Counted from the stretch's first letter, positions 22,790 through 35,894 are shown. The stretch is 64,000 nucleotides of DNA from Trichostrongylus colubriformis (GCA_963978905.1 OZ022259.1:9362001-9426000), one strand, 5' to 3'. A program made the numbers and translations. The notes: generated from the letters alone by a model not told the origin.

Positions 22790-25700
22790 ATGCACGACGT
22801 CGACATGAACCAAACTTTTACTATTATGCCTTCCGACTCGGAGGTACCAGATGAAGTCAGAGGTGTGTTGAATGAGGACAAGCTGCCTTCCCGGAGCGTG
22901 TAAGTTGCAGTGTCTCTTCTCATGTGAGAAAGCTTATAGCTCTAATAGTCTCTATTTTAAGCAAACGCTATGCTTGTGTAGATGAATGGATTGTAATAGC
23001 AAAGGATTGCAAATATTTACCCGAAGAGGATATGATCTCACTTTGTAGTAGGTAAGAATGTTTATCTGATTTTGATCGAAATTGACACAGTTTTTTCTGC
23101 GCCGTTTTGTTCCTCGATGACAGTTATCCGATCCACTCGTTTATGACAAATTATCTGGTTACTTAATGAGAGTGCGAAATATTCCTGCCACACCCTGTTT
23201 TATTTTAATCGGTTGCCTCCGGAAGCTTCTGCTTACTTATTTACCAAGGTGTGGGTCTGTTTTGTAAGATAGATCTTTATTTCTTGGGATTTTGGGAATG
23301 CCATCGAGTAGCTAGTTAAATATCATACTTACCCATCCAATGACATTCACAGATTAGATCAGCGTTCCTGCTCAAGTTTTTTTCTTATTAATGAGGAGTG
23401 AATTTGTTGTTAAGTTGATCTGGTCAGTGCACGCTATCGTTCTGAAAGTGATCCTCACATCATTTTTGCGAGGGATTTATAGCACATTTAGAAACATATA
23501 TTCATATCCGAAGAGAAGGAAGTCGGACTGAGTTTTTATGAACAAGAATCATGGTGAAATCCATTACAATGCACCGTTCTTTATTATTTCAGCCTTATCG
23601 ATCGTCTTATACGGCAGCCTAACGTCGTTCCTGTTGAAACCCCAGTAACAATTTGTGGAGACATACATGGGCAGTTTTACGACTTGTTGGAACTTTTTCG
23701 CACCGGTGCGTTTGCAGACTTGTGATACGCTCCTGGATTGTACTAAAATCATAATATTCAGGTGGAGAAGTGCCAAATACGAAATACGTTTTCATGGGCG
23801 ATTATGTAGATCGAGGATATTATAGCCTAGAAACTGCGACGCTGCTGTTTGCCTTGTTACTGAAGTAGGTTCATTTAGATTCTTTCGTATACCGTACTGT
23901 CCTGCAGCCTCATTTTGATTTAAATCTGCATGGAATTAGTTGAGATCTCGGGATGTTTTCTTCCAAGAGACTCGCAAAAGCTTTCACAAAAAAATGATCA
24001 CAAAAAGTTGTTGCAAGAGGATTTTGAACCTTGTAGGTCTACAAGGATCGAATTCTTTCGCAAATACCTTCAGTTTAGTAAAAACGTTTTGAATACTTTG
24101 GAATAAAACATTTCAACGTTCCACATCGGCATTCATTATTTCTTTTGTGGAATGTGGTAAGAGTAGAAATTGCATTCTCGAATAGCTCAAAATAAAAACT
24201 GAACATATCTTGAACACATGCCAGTTACGTGATGTCCAGCCTGCACTGTTGTGAAATGGGAAGCTTTCAAAGTACCTAGGCATGTGGAGGAGATTATTGA
24301 GAGCTCAATGATGTATCCCGAATACACGCGCTCATAATTTTGACCATTCTACTTATCGCAACTCGCAAAGCAGTATTTGTATGCGTCATTTTATGCGGAA
24401 ATCCTTATGACTGAGAAGCGCGCGATTTTAATCACAAGGACAGTGGAAATGCTCAACGTAAAATGGAACGTTGCTCACATGTTACATCGTCAAAGAATTC
24501 ATATTGACTCTCAATGAAATTGTTAAGCAACCAGTTACCGTTTCACAACAGTCGGCGTTGCATCATTTAGACAAAATACTTTGATGCATCTTACAATTAG
24601 ACGAATAGTAGCGGGGTGGGGATATTAGATTTCAGTTACAAAGTCTCCCAAATGTAGTGAAGGAGAAAGTATTAAGCTTAAAGGATCCAGAGGGGTGAAG
24701 AGAAAGTGAGAACTGTGATTACATATTGGCTGAAAACAAAACTTCTACTTCGAAAAAGGTTATTTGGCGAAACTTGCATTGAAGCGGCTTGGATTCTTAT
24801 CAGTATCTCGCAGTACAGTGAGTCGTTCTGCCGTTCATCCGTCGGGGGAGTTGCCGGGGAGGCTGGGAACGCACGACCGGCTGATATAGCCTTCTCCCGT
24901 CTGCAATCTACTCCACCCGCTAGTGAAACGGAGGGTCGTGAAAGGGAATGGGGTTTTCGAACTCTTGTTTTGGGTTATCACTCGCGCTGTTTATTTCGTT
25001 CTTTCTCTACTGTTTCGATGCTATGCGCTCCCACTTTCATATTCCACATTTCACCGAATTTCTTCCTTCCGGTGTCTTCGAGAGCGACTACATCAATACA
25101 AATTTCAATGCCGATTCACTGCAATAGAGGTATCCCGTGGTTCCAAATTAACGTTTGTGTCTGTCTATTCTGCTTTTGTGATCAACCGCGAATAGTTGCA
25201 GACCTTGTATTGAGTAATTCCTTTGTACTATTTCTAGTAAAACAGTGTATGTCGTAATAGTCGCAGGTCACTAATTGAATAGTTTATATATGGTGCACAG
25301 TAAAGAGACAAAAACTCTATCCTCCAAGTATTTGACCGCGGTAAGGCCGCGTTCTTACTTTCGCACTGACGCCGTCGCCGCCGGTGCGCAAAGTATGAAC
25401 GTCGCCTAATACTCTGCGGTAATGCCAGCGTGTCTTTAAACAGCAGGGCGTGGCTCTTTCAGAGCATCGAGTCAGTGTGGCAGGGGCGGAGAGCAGAGAC
25501 GACGTAGCCGTGGCCGGCGCCAATGCGCAAAGTATGACCGCGACCTTACGAATTTTTACGCGCGCTCTGCATCACTGTCGTGGTGATCGGAGTCACGCGG
25601 CACATGGTGCATTTGCTCATAGGCGAGGCCAACTCACGCGAAGTTTACCGACTAGGCGTTATTTGAAGCTTATAACGAGAAAGGCCCTTCGCAAGTTTTC

Positions 25701-28546
25701 AGGCCATGGCTCCCTTTCACCTTTTGCAGATTCCGCTTTTTTCGCAAATATATTTCCCATCATGTGCATTCAAACCTGAGTACAAAGATTACAGACGGCA
25801 TCATCACTAATTATTTGATTATTTCACTTACAGAGGAACAATAATCCAGCTAAGGTTTCGAAAATTGAGTGCTATTTTCAAGCTGTGCCGAGATCCCTCA
25901 TTTGCACTGCAACCCATGATAGACAGCTTGATAGCTCTGCCTTCCAAGTGTCTATCAATCGCCCAAAAAAATTTTTGTGTTTATGCAATCCGTAGCTGTG
26001 TAAACAGATTATGTGAACGCCATGAGCGCGTGGTTTGCTTGAAATCAATAACCTACCCGTCAGCACTTTTTATAGATATCCAGATCGTATGACACTTTTA
26101 CGTGGTAATCACGAATCGCGGAAGATCTCTTCTGTTTATGGTTTCTATGATGAGTGCCAACAAAAGTACGGTCACAGTATGGTCTACAGATGGTGTTGTA
26201 AGGTACGATTTTCTACCTCGTGTTATTTTCGATGTGATATGTCGAAGAAGAATTCGGGAAAGAATGTGAATCATATTGAGAGTATGGCCTTAACTTCTTC
26301 CGGAATTAAATTAAAATTTCTTAAAATCGCTGCCAGCAAAGATCATTTTTGATGTTTTATTCTACCTTCTTCTTAAATCTCTAACCTTAGGCTCTCTGTA
26401 TTTGATCGAATTTTTGTTCCCCGACCACATGTCAAAATATTGTAGTGAGACTGTGTTCAAATGGGAGCTTGATATTTATATTCGTACTCATTTCTTGGAA
26501 AAGCAGGAAAACAGTAGATTCTCTTCTTTTTGCTCGCGTTTCCTTTGTTCTCTGCAAACGTGGCCCATGATGACTTACTCAGAAAGAGATGGGGATGCAC
26601 GAGGGAATTCCATCTCGGCTGAATCATTGAGTCGGTGCATTTATTTTGACGAACTTTCCTCCTGAGCTGTCTTTTCCAAATCAATCCCGCCTAAGTTAAC
26701 CGTCGTTCTGTCCATAGCCCAGGGTTCGTGTTTTGCTACCAGAAGTAGAATAAAAACCCTGACTTGTTCATCGGCCAACCTCGGCAAATGTGTGAACCGT
26801 ATCTCATTTAAATGCCATCACTGAGTAGGAGTAAGATGCGCGGCGCATTTTGAAGGAATGGTCAACGTCGAACGCCTAAGATTTTGTTCTTCAACACGCT
26901 GACGACGAGCGCTTTTCACGTTCCTTTCACACGGGACGAAGCGCATATTCTGTCGTGACGAGCGATGTTAGCAGTGAGGACGAGTCTCTCATATATTCCG
27001 ATAAGAAATAAATAGCCAAGAGCAATAAGTAAGATAACAGAGAAATTAGAAGGAGAAGTAAGGTATCGACCAGTTTAAGGGGATCCAGGCGAATTTCCTG
27101 GAATTTTCCGGCATATTACTGATTTAATAAAGAAAACCAAGACAGTGTAACGGACGCAATGAGTTTGTCATCTTGCATGCTCTAAAACCACTTATAGTTG
27201 ATAAGCTTTGTAGATCATTGTTTTATTTGTATATATTTGTGTAGTTTAGTGATTGTACTAGGGTAGCTGATAAATCACGACTAAAGTAAGAACTCTGTAA
27301 GTTTCTGAATGGTCACAAGTTCACATGCAATAGATGAATTGCCGGTTGAAAGCGGTTTTACCGTTTATGTATTTACGAGTGATTGGTCGCAGTCCTGTTA
27401 AAAGTATGTAGAGCAGGGCCTTGGCTCTCTCTTGGTCATGCTGTCCTTTCAGGTGTTTCTTTATTTCAGGTGTTCGACGTTTTACCAGTTGGTGCTATTA
27501 TAGACGATTCTATATTGTGTGTTCACGGTGGTCTTTCCCCAGAAATTAAATCGATTGATAAAATGCTGAACTTGAATCGAGCAGTAGAACTTCCAACAAA
27601 AGTCGGTGACTTCCGTAAATGATTGACGCGGTCATCCACCTTTCTATTTTGTTGTTTGAGGGCCCTTTATGCGATCTCATGTGGTCAGATCCTGACGAAA
27701 ATGAGGAAGAGTGGGTCATCAGTCAACGAGGAGCAGGATGGGTGAGGAAATCTCGGCTATGTTTCTTCTTCATTATATTGCTCTCTTTCTACACATTTCT
27801 CAGACTTAAGCTGTGTCTCTATCACATTAACTTCATCGAATTTACAACCGGTGAACCTTTTAGGAGGTTACCAGCACAAAATCGTGTTTCATTTCTTACA
27901 CTCACTGTGAAGTAATATCCTGAACGAAAGACCAGTTTAGTTCAGACAGGCCAAGTAAATTGTTACAGATATTTGGCGGAACTGTGGCGAGGAAATTTTT
28001 GCACACCAATGGTCTAGAACTCATATGTCGATCTCACCAACTCGTTGATGAAGGCTTTCGATACCTATTCAATGAAAGCCTATGCACTGTTTGGTCCGGT
28101 ATGTTAGCGATTCCAATTGCCTAATTCAAACCAGAGTGATGCAGCTCTATAAAATGGCTCGAAAGATGAAGACTCTGGATATTTACTCACTGGCATTCTT
28201 GAGATTACGCGCTTTTTGTGAAGCGACCTAAATATTGGCTTAATTGGTTAATTGGCTATAATTCTTTCCAGTTGGATAGTGCTAGAAACGTCAACGGAAA
28301 GTCAATAGATCGCGGACGCCCTTTCTACTGTTTGGGAAAATAGCGACAACAATGATTGCGCCGACACATCTCCACTTTGATCAATAGTGTTCAGTTTTAG
28401 CGCCCAACTATTGCTATCGATGCGGAAACGTCGCCGCAGTTCTATCGATTGCTGAAGATGGTTCGAGAGATGTGAAGTACTTCACGGCAGTACCACAGGA
28501 TCGTCGGGAAATTCCTGATAAGGTGGTGACACCTTATTTCATGTGA
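22790..28546 (+). CDS. pph-6: Serine/threonine protein phosphatase 6 catalytic subunit, nine exons
   Basis: This is a PP2A-family metallophosphatase, closest in pattern to human PPP6C and C. elegans PPH-6, which works in mitotic spindle control with SAPS-type subunits. Exons: 22790-22899, 22962-23051, 23593-23705, 23762-23864, 26076-26202, 27470-27601, 27661-27741, 27969-28098, 28401-28546; total 343 residues. Metal and catalytic motifs are intact: GDIHG (89-93), GDYVDRG (117-123), RGNHE (148-152), HGG (from 200), RSH (273-275). It ends TPYFM, the methylatable PP2A-type tail with Met for Leu. About 40 residues precede the region matching human PPP6C. The exon 6 donor (gtcggt) is weak but gives the expected PTKGPLCDL junction. 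A possible trans-splice acceptor (taatttcag) lies about 54 bases before the ATG. Confidence 0.96.
24830..25090. repeat. Dispersed repeat family A, copy 2 (pph-6 intron 4)
   Basis: Shares cccgtctgcaatctac, cgttctttctctactgtttc and tttcatattccacattt with copies at 3015-3310 and 35900-36175. The 183-codon open frame over it (24706-25257) has no family motif and is not treated as a gene. Confidence 0.7.
25343..25552. repeat. GC-rich inverted repeat family E, two pieces (pph-6 intron 4)
   Basis: Two partial copies carry ggccgcgttcttactttcgc / ccggtgcgcaaagtatgaac (25343-25409) and ccggcgccaatgcgcaaagt (25484-25552). They match the inverted repeat at 3982-4067. Confidence 0.6.
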
Positions 28547-28599
28547 TTTTACGTATCCTGCGTACTCCCTCTCAATCGTTCTGAACGTGCGTCTGCTAT

Positions 28600-29640
28600 T
28601 TTTGCGGCCAATTCTCAATGAAGGCACGTAAAATATCATTTACGTGCGACATTCCACACGCCTCGCGGGTAATGGTTGTGTTGTTTCCTTCCTTTTTGAT
28701 TACCTCATAATAATATATATGTTATGTATGTGCATCTATACAAAGCTATAAATCTCGTCCACCCATGTAAATTTATTGTACCAAATAGAAGTTTGTATAC
28801 AGAAAAAGGAAAGGAATAGTATCTAGCGAATCACATTCGTAATCAGACTAGTTGGTATGTGAGAATAGTGATTAGAATACCAACTACAGTTAACAGACTC
28901 GCAGTCTAGGAAGATTGTGTGATATCGGCGTAAAGGGGCTCTGTTATAAATGGACGGGAGAGGAGAAAAATGCTGCAACCAATTAGAAGCCGAGATGCGC
29001 GCGTACGATTAATTCGATCACACGATCACGGCAAGATGAAACCAGTATGCATTACGGAAAACGGAGAAGAATATGTGTTATCCCACTAGATGCATAAGAA
29101 TACACAAGGCATCGCGGAAGACATGGTATCGATATTTACAACGTGTGTACAATGTCGAATGTCTGCAAAGGGGAAGTCTCGGGAATACTTGCATGCTGAT
29201 GTGATTACATGATTGCAGGCGGCGGTGGATGATTGTTCTGAAATCATAGCACAACCTTCACTTCCCTCTCATAATATCTGTATCTGAGAGGCTGTTTGCA
29301 GGCACTTCCGTTTTTCCACGCCGTGAAAACGTTGACGGTGCTAGAGGGAGTGGGGAACTTGTCGAATATTGAACTGTAACATAAGCCCAGCAGATCACTC
29401 TAGTGTATTTGTGATATCTGCGGAGTATAATAACACGTCCAACATATTGGGACGCCGTCGAAATTCGCAATTTTACATATTGCGGTGTCGCGCGTGCGTA
29501 CACGATTCTGCGACCTTGAAGTTTTACAGTGCCACAGCTTCGCATGCGGAGCCGCGACACCGCAAAATCGCAAAGTTTGACGACTTTACCGTTCAACTTC
29601 AACAAATTGCTCACTCCTCCCCCTCTCCTTCAATTAGTTT
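28600..29640. other. Intergenic with an inverted repeat at about 29450-29580
   Basis: No gene was recognised between the 3' ends of pph-6 and SMIM14, which face each other. Around 29474-29570 attgcggtgtcgcgcgtgcg returns inverted as cgcatgcggagccgcgacac plus cgcaa. Related pieces occur at 39150-39220, 51728-51780, 52640-52770 and 53115-53215. Confidence 0.5.
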
Positions 29641-29654
29641 GCAACCATTTTAGT

Positions 29655-32600
29655 TCACTGAACGAAACCACTCACGTGATCATTGCTTGGTCCAGGTTTT
29701 TCGTTCCTATTAGGATTTCCTCGCATCGAATTTGGACGCATAAAGAAGAGGACTAAAGCCAGAAAACCCCACAGCATTGTCCACAACAATATCGAATTGC
29801 TTGCGATTGCCGTTGGGCCGCCATCAGTCAAGCACTCGGAATCGGTGCAGTAGTCTTGGGTGTCGCGTAGCTGTAATTAGTTTTTACCATATTTCTGTAT
29901 ACTCAAGAACCACATTTATTTAAGCATTGAAATCACAAATTGGAGGGGACTCAGCACATGACCGAGCAGCAATGCAAACAGCATCTGCTTATGGTACATT
30001 TCTGTGTAAGATATAAAAACAGTTTTCCATTTGAAAATGACACTAGACACTACGGGCTCGATCCATATAACCAAATTTGAGTTATACTATGATGTGCACA
30101 TCCAGGCGCACAATCGCTCCATTCTACACTAGAATGCAACTTCGACGTACGCACATGTTGAACTCTATTTCAAACTCGTAGGGGTCTATTCCTGCTATCG
30201 TCCAAACCCTCCCAAGTGCCTCACTAGACACTACAACCTTCGACTCATGCTTAGGTCATCTCCCACTGAAAACCGTGTCTTCCATTTGTCTATACCCTCG
30301 CTGATGTTGGTTAAAGATGCCGACCAAGGAGTTCAACCCGTTCCTCACACTTCACTGTACATTGTGCATATCAAGATATGTGCCGCTAATATCAGTCAGA
30401 AGCGGTAACCCTGAATTTTTTTAGCACCCCATCAGCCTCTTCTTCAAATAAAAAAAACATTATCTTGCGATATCCTTATCTTCACACTTTGCATCAGTCA
30501 TCAGTAACAGGAAGCTGTACGCCATATGTCGCAACGATTGCTATGTTGGGAAGCGAGAGGCCCACGTATATAAATAAAAAGCACCCCGAGGAAGCGTGGT
30601 ACCGAACACCAGAGCGACATGCCATCAACAACGAAGCCTACTGTACATAAGGCTCTAGTTTTGCTGTTCGTTGGATTTCCTGAAGGGTAGGCTATTGCTA
30701 CCAGGCAGCGTTCATAGTGGTAGGATTTGCATTTTTGCGGAATCTGCGGAGAATCAAAGATACGTATCGATTAGGTGAATACGAAATTTCCGTTTTAGTG
30801 TGAATGCGGAAATGTGGAATGTGTTGAAAAGGATTAGATACGTATGATTTCCAGGCTCAGCTTAGAACAGAGCATAAGAGGAATGAAGATTCCAAACCCG
30901 CATTTTCACGAAAACGCAGATTTTCACAAGAACACAATTTCCACACTCCTAATCGATAGTATCTGATCCTTTTCACAATTCCGACCACGCAGATTCCAGT
31001 ACTATGAACGCCGCCCTACGATTTCCATATCAACCTACTTCCACACTACGGGGAATGGTAAACGGACAAACGTGCGGTGGTACTCACTACCGCAACGCGT
31101 AGGCTTGCGTCGCGGTTCGTCGTCAGTGGGCACAGGTTTTCTCCCGTCTCGTCGCTCCGTCTGCGCACTCCGCGTAAGAGAGTGCACGTGGCGAGATACT
31201 CGCAGCGTGTACTATGCATGATTGGTACGGAAGCCAACGTTGATCTCATCGGATAGTCCGACGAGACGGAGGATACTGTGGAGCAACGGTGAAGTAGAGG
31301 AGGATGATCCGTCGTCATTGCGATTGGGGTTCTAAATCGCCAATTTAGTAATTGCGGGAGCCTTCGGTTCCCGTTGTTGTAGGGTCGGCGCACTATAGCG
31401 GCGAATGCAGAGTTGCTTCTGTCTCACTGCTCTCACCAACGATATTTGGCGACACCCCATATTAGCCCCCACGTCGGGGCTTCCTTCCCTTGCAGGCTTA
31501 GGTTAAAATGGACACTTGAGTATACATTCTGCGATGACGAGTGTAGCTTTCTTCTCACCGATCTCATAAACTCAACAACGATATTTGGCGACGGCCCATA
31601 TTAGCCCCCACGTCGGGGCTTCCCTCCTTTGCAGGCTTAGGTTAAAATATACACTTGAGTATACATTCTGTGATGACAGGTGCCGCTTTCTTCTCACCGA
31701 TGTCATAAACTCAACAACGATATTTGGCGACGGCCCATATTAGCCCCCACGTCGGGGCTTCCTTCCTTTGCAGGCTTAGGTTAAAATACACACTTGAGTA
31801 TACATTCTGTGATGACAGGTGCCGCTTTCTTCTCACCGATGTCATAAACTCAACAACGATATTTGGCGACGGCCCATATTAGCCCCCACGTCGAGGCTTC
31901 TTCCCTTGCAATGCACGCGAAGCGCGCGCGACTCTTGGCTCGCCGCTTTAGCAGCGAGCGTCACTCTTTTACACACACCTTAGTAAACGAAGATCTCATG
32001 TGCTGCTCACGAAGAGCCTTGCCCGATGTGGTAAGAAGACGTAGAGCTCATAAGCATGCCAGCGCGCGCCATGATGGAGGCCGCGACGCGTGAGCTTATG
32101 CGTCGCGGCAGTGAGTACCGCCGCACATTTGTCCGTTTAGGCAGTGTTCATAGTTCACGATTCAGGCGATCACGCGATCAGGCGGAAGGAAAAAGATACA
32201 TATTGATTGGGTGATTCAGGCGATCACGCGATCGCGTAAAGCACGCGATCGCGTGGATCACGCGATCAGGCGGAAAAGAAAAGATATATTGATTACGTGA
32301 TTCAGGCGATCACGCGATCGCGTAAAGCACGCGATCGCGTGATCCACGCGATCGCGTGATCGCCTGAATCGTGAACTATGAACACTGCCTTACCGACACT
32401 CCCATACTACTTGAAACATGATAGTAGTCACTGGTAAGATTATAAATCAATTTAAATACCTCCCCTGAAAGCATGGTGCGGTTGCTGGTCAACCGGTGAT
32501 CGAATTGGACGGCTATGCTCTTTCATTAGAAGCTCGCCTAGCACCTACGCAAGTAGCTGAGCTTACAGACCACCATTACCCTTTCGCCAGGGATATCTAT

Positions 32601-32987
32601 CGATGTGTCCCGGATTTCGTCAGCGTTTATGCATGCTATGGATACCTAGCCTAACACGAGGATTATGAAAGTGCGAACGGAAAAATAATGCGTGACCTCA
32701 TTAGTACAGCAGTTGTGTATGCCTTTTACTATTGAAACAAATTGTGAATTCTGGTAGCCTTGGAAAGGGAAGAGAAACACACATCGAGAGATCCTGTACA
32801 GAAACAGAACTTCCCATCAACAAAACACACTGAGCGCAACAATTTCATAAACGACATCAATACAGCGACATCGACAAAGATAGACATTAGAGGAATGGCA
32901 AAACAGTGTGAACTTACTAACCAGCGACAAAAGTCGTCTCATAGCCGCTTCATGATTAAACAGACACTCGCAAGGATCGTCACCCAT
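29655..32987 (-). CDS. SMIM14: SMIM14-like small single-pass membrane protein, two exons
   Basis: Exon 1 (32987-32922) encodes MGDDPCECLFNHEAAMRRLL; exon 2 (29870-29655) begins LRDTQDYCTDSECL and continues to a transmembrane segment (SILLWTMLWGFLALVLFFMR) and a short polar tail ending SGFVQ. The total is 93 residues (human SMIM14 is 99). The match to human SMIM14 is clear in the N-terminal DPCEC...HE.AMRRL block, the YCTD.EC block and the position of the membrane helix followed by R-P. SMIM14 is an ER membrane protein of poorly known function. The stop at 29655 assumes the last exon is not spliced again at the gtgagt at about 29669. The 3.05-kb intron is filled with repeats. Confidence 0.9.
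30690..31015. repeat. Long inverted repeat (SMIM14 intron)
   Basis: The left end ggcagcgttcatagtggtag and the right end agtactatgaacgccgccct are inverted copies, and AT-rich internal blocks (atacgtatcgatta / taatcgatagtatc; ggattagatacg) also pair. Related sequence without clear ends is at about 52860-53100. It looks like another non-autonomous element. Confidence 0.6.
31059..32139. mobile_element. 1.08-kb TIR element containing a tandem array
   Basis: Outer inverted repeats of about 60 bp: taaacggacaaacgtgcggt at 31059 and, inverted at the right end, taaacggacaaatgtgcggc; both continue into ggtactcact and the gcgacgc stretches. No transposase frame is seen. It contains the 139-bp tandem array and abuts the TWA-flanked MITE at 32140. 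Confidence 0.75.
31438..31912. repeat. Tandem repeat, about 3.4 units of 138-139 bp
   Basis: Units begin with caacgatatttggcga at 31438, 31576, 31715 and 31854; the fourth stops after about 59 bases. Each unit contains cccatattagcccccacgtc, gcaggcttaggttaaaat, acacttgagtatacattctg and cgctttcttctcaccgat. The units are over 90% alike by eye, so the expansion is recent compared with the surrounding repeats. Confidence 0.9.
32140..32389. mobile_element. TWA-flanked MITE family F, copy 1 (250 bp)
   Basis: Ends are ggcagtgttcatagttcacg and its inverse, with TTA on both sides (32137-32139, 32390-32392). The interior is built of palindromic acgcgatcgcgt and gattcaggcgatcacgcg modules, present in two rounds. 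The 3-bp TWA duplication fits the PIF/Harbinger superfamily. It lies in the SMIM14 intron. Confidence 0.92.
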
Positions 32988-32999
32988 TTCGAAGATGAT

Positions 33000-35890
33000 A
33001 TCTGAAATAAGCAGCACCGTTCGACAGAAGTAACGGAGAGCGAATGCATCGAATGGCACCACGTTTCATCGCCTATACGCTTAGTACACGTCGCATAAGG
33101 GATACGGTGGCAGTGTGCAGAATTGAACGCAAACAAACTAAATCCGAATGATGTGCTTTATGTAATGGAGAGTGATGAAATCAATACTTCGTGTTTTGTA
33201 GGGCATCTGCGAATGGTTATATTCTAAGAACATGGCTTCAGTATTATGGGCGCAACAGCACCGAATTAAAAATGGTCAATGTCTGTCGAATGGGGCTTTC
33301 AGGGTCAACAACTAAGTAATAGCGTGTCGCACAGCATGCTCACAAAATATAATGACAAACATTGCCACAAGGACGTGAAATTCAGCCTAAGCTTGGAGAG
33401 TGGAAAGAAGCTCCGGGTGATTGAACCTTTCTCCACATGGAACTCGTGTCAGTCCACGGCGGATTTACTTTCTCCCCTTCCCTAGGCTTGAACAAAATTC
33501 GTATCCCCTTCCTTCACATCTGCTTGGGAAACGAAAACGTGGGAGCATCCTTTGCATGTTTTCACGTATATGCGAGCTGCGACTTATACGTGGAGTCGAG
33601 TCCCCCCCCCCCCTCCCAGACCCTCACTGAGCCGAAAATTGTTTATCGCGGAGAATTTCTGTTTCGGGATCCGCCAAAATATCCCTTCCATTTAGAAACT
33701 CTATGGTGTTGGGACACGTACTTGTACCACACAGTCATTTATGGTGGCCCCCATGTAAGTCCATATTATCATTCTTCCAACACAAACAAGTCTGGGATCA
33801 CCAGCTTGACTCTAGAGCGGTGAAACTATTAGAATGAACGAGACTGGATCGACGCGTGTGACAGCTTTTTATCAAGTCCGTTTTCGTGTCCATTGAACAT
33901 AAGCAAATTTCGAACTCCTCAGGAGACTGATATAAGCACACAACACATTCGAGTAATTTGGCAGTTCTCACAACATTCGAGTCATCCGGCTGTTTCCATG
34001 CAGGACGAAAAAGACGTTTTCGCTTGAAAATTCCACCTCAGACAGGTAATGCGTGTCTGCATAAAAGAACTGAAGACTGCTTGCTAAGTGGTACGAAAGG
34101 GGGTCTCGTTTAATACTCCAGATTGAACTTCCGGTATAAATTAGACTACAGAATAATCAGAGGCGATTTGTTGAAATACTGAAGGTATGCACATAATCGA
34201 TAATAGGAGGTACTACGTACATCCTTTTCCTGAAAGTTTCATGTAGCAAACGATCACACGCCGCCGAAATGTTGACCCACATCGTCACAGCCTAATTTCG
34301 TCATCTTTTAGACAACTTCGCATGTTGGTAGTGAAAATCAAGTACGTGCGTATCGAAATGAAAGTTTTTTAAATGAAAGCTCATTGAGACACAGGCAACC
34401 CCTCAACAACAAAATGCGGAACACAGGAAAAGAAGCGTCCAATTCATCACTGTGAATAAGTAGCACGGAAAAGGTGAAAACATAGCAAAAAATCCTACAG
34501 TAGTCTTAGAAACTAATGCCTTAAAAAAAGCAGTCTGCTCTGATGATCTAATACCTTTCGAACATTCCATTCAGAATGTGTTTTGAATACGAACCCGTTG
34601 CCAAAACCTGCTTGTTCCTGCAAGCTGAACCTGTTTCACATCCCTCTTATGACTAGTAGAAGTGTCACGGACTGCGTATAAACAGACAACCGCGGTTCCG
34701 CGGACGCGCTTTAAATGTCCAGTCGAGCGCTTCGAACATCGAACTGTTTCCAACTCATCCCACTCACGAGAGAACCTTCAAAAGGGGATTTCCAGAGCTT
34801 CACAGAGCGCTTCATAATTAATCGTTTTGAACTGAACCCTACCCCCTCCCATTTACAACTAAACCCTTTCACACCCTGCATACATAAGTTAAAATGAGGT
34901 AGAAGGCAAGAGTAAAAACTGGACACAAGCAAAATCGATGAAATAGAGAGTTTGCGCATTTCGTGTTCCGCCGGGATAACATTTTGTTCAGTATCATCCT
35001 TTTTGGAATTTCGGATTTCCTCAGCCACCTTTCCACCGCCAACCCAGATAGCCCAGATGGCATAAAAACCTTATACTTTGCTGATCACAGATCAAAACAG
35101 GAGCAGCGGCGCAGCTACAACCCGTTTAGTGTGAGTGTCCAAGGGCCAGATGAACTTTTGCCCAGGCCAGCTAGCTTTAGCGTAGCGCAAAACCCTTGTC
35201 CTTAAACACAGTGAACTTTTTAGACCCTACTCAGAGTTCTTCCCTGCCGGCACAAGAAAACCCATGCTTTCGGGGTCCTTAATACACAGAGTACAGAATC
35301 GAGGATTCCTCAACAGGGAAGGAGGTGTAATTGCAGGGGTCAGGAATGGTCCCAGGCTAATTGATAAGCGGGACGTGCACCACGTAACAGTAAATATGCC
35401 ACTGCGTGTAGCACCACGAGAAAAGGTGCTGTTCAACGAGGAGCGATTCATCTTCTCACAGAAGCATATGGATTCTGAATGGCTTAAAATAGCGCACAGA
35501 GGATCGATCGACACGCTTCAAAGCATCACTTCTGAACACGCACGGCTATTCATCTAAAGGCCTCAAAAACGAGGAGCGAGAAGTAAGAAAATTTCGTGAG
35601 TCCCTTATCTGCACGTATGCCCAAAGAAACGACGTCAGGCCGTGTGACTCGGTGCGATATACGGTTTTACGTCGAAGCATTTAAGACCACGGCAGAAGCT
35701 AGCAATATGACGGCCTTACAATATGACGGCTCGTTAGTCCTAAAATTGGAGCTGTATGTTATACCTGTGTTTGGATAGAACAACTCGGAGTAAGTGAAGC
35801 CCTCCGAGTAAAGTGCGAAATTCCTCTGGCAATTTCCAAACATCGCGATTTCGCATTCGAAGTTACAGTAACGAAACTCGCATGGAAAGA
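33000..35890. other. Intergenic, no gene recognised
   Basis: The stretch holds a run of 12 C at 33602-33613 and a diverged piece of foldback family D near 33380-33500. No exon chain was found on either strand. A 97-codon frame at 35264-35557 has no recognisable family. Confidence 0.4.
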
Positions 35891-35894
35891 GCGC

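Noticed and set aside
24706..25257. 183-codon plus-strand open frame in pph-6 intron 4
   Set aside because: It lies across dispersed repeat family A, and the frame is not kept in the other two copies.
31438..31912. Regular repeats that could suggest a CRISPR array
   Set aside because: The units are head-to-tail 139-bp copies without variable spacers, in a nematode intron.
35227..35560. Frame with FNEERFIFSQKH resembling a Tc1 'DE' block
   Set aside because: The likeness is only a few residues; no terminal repeats or HTH region nearby.
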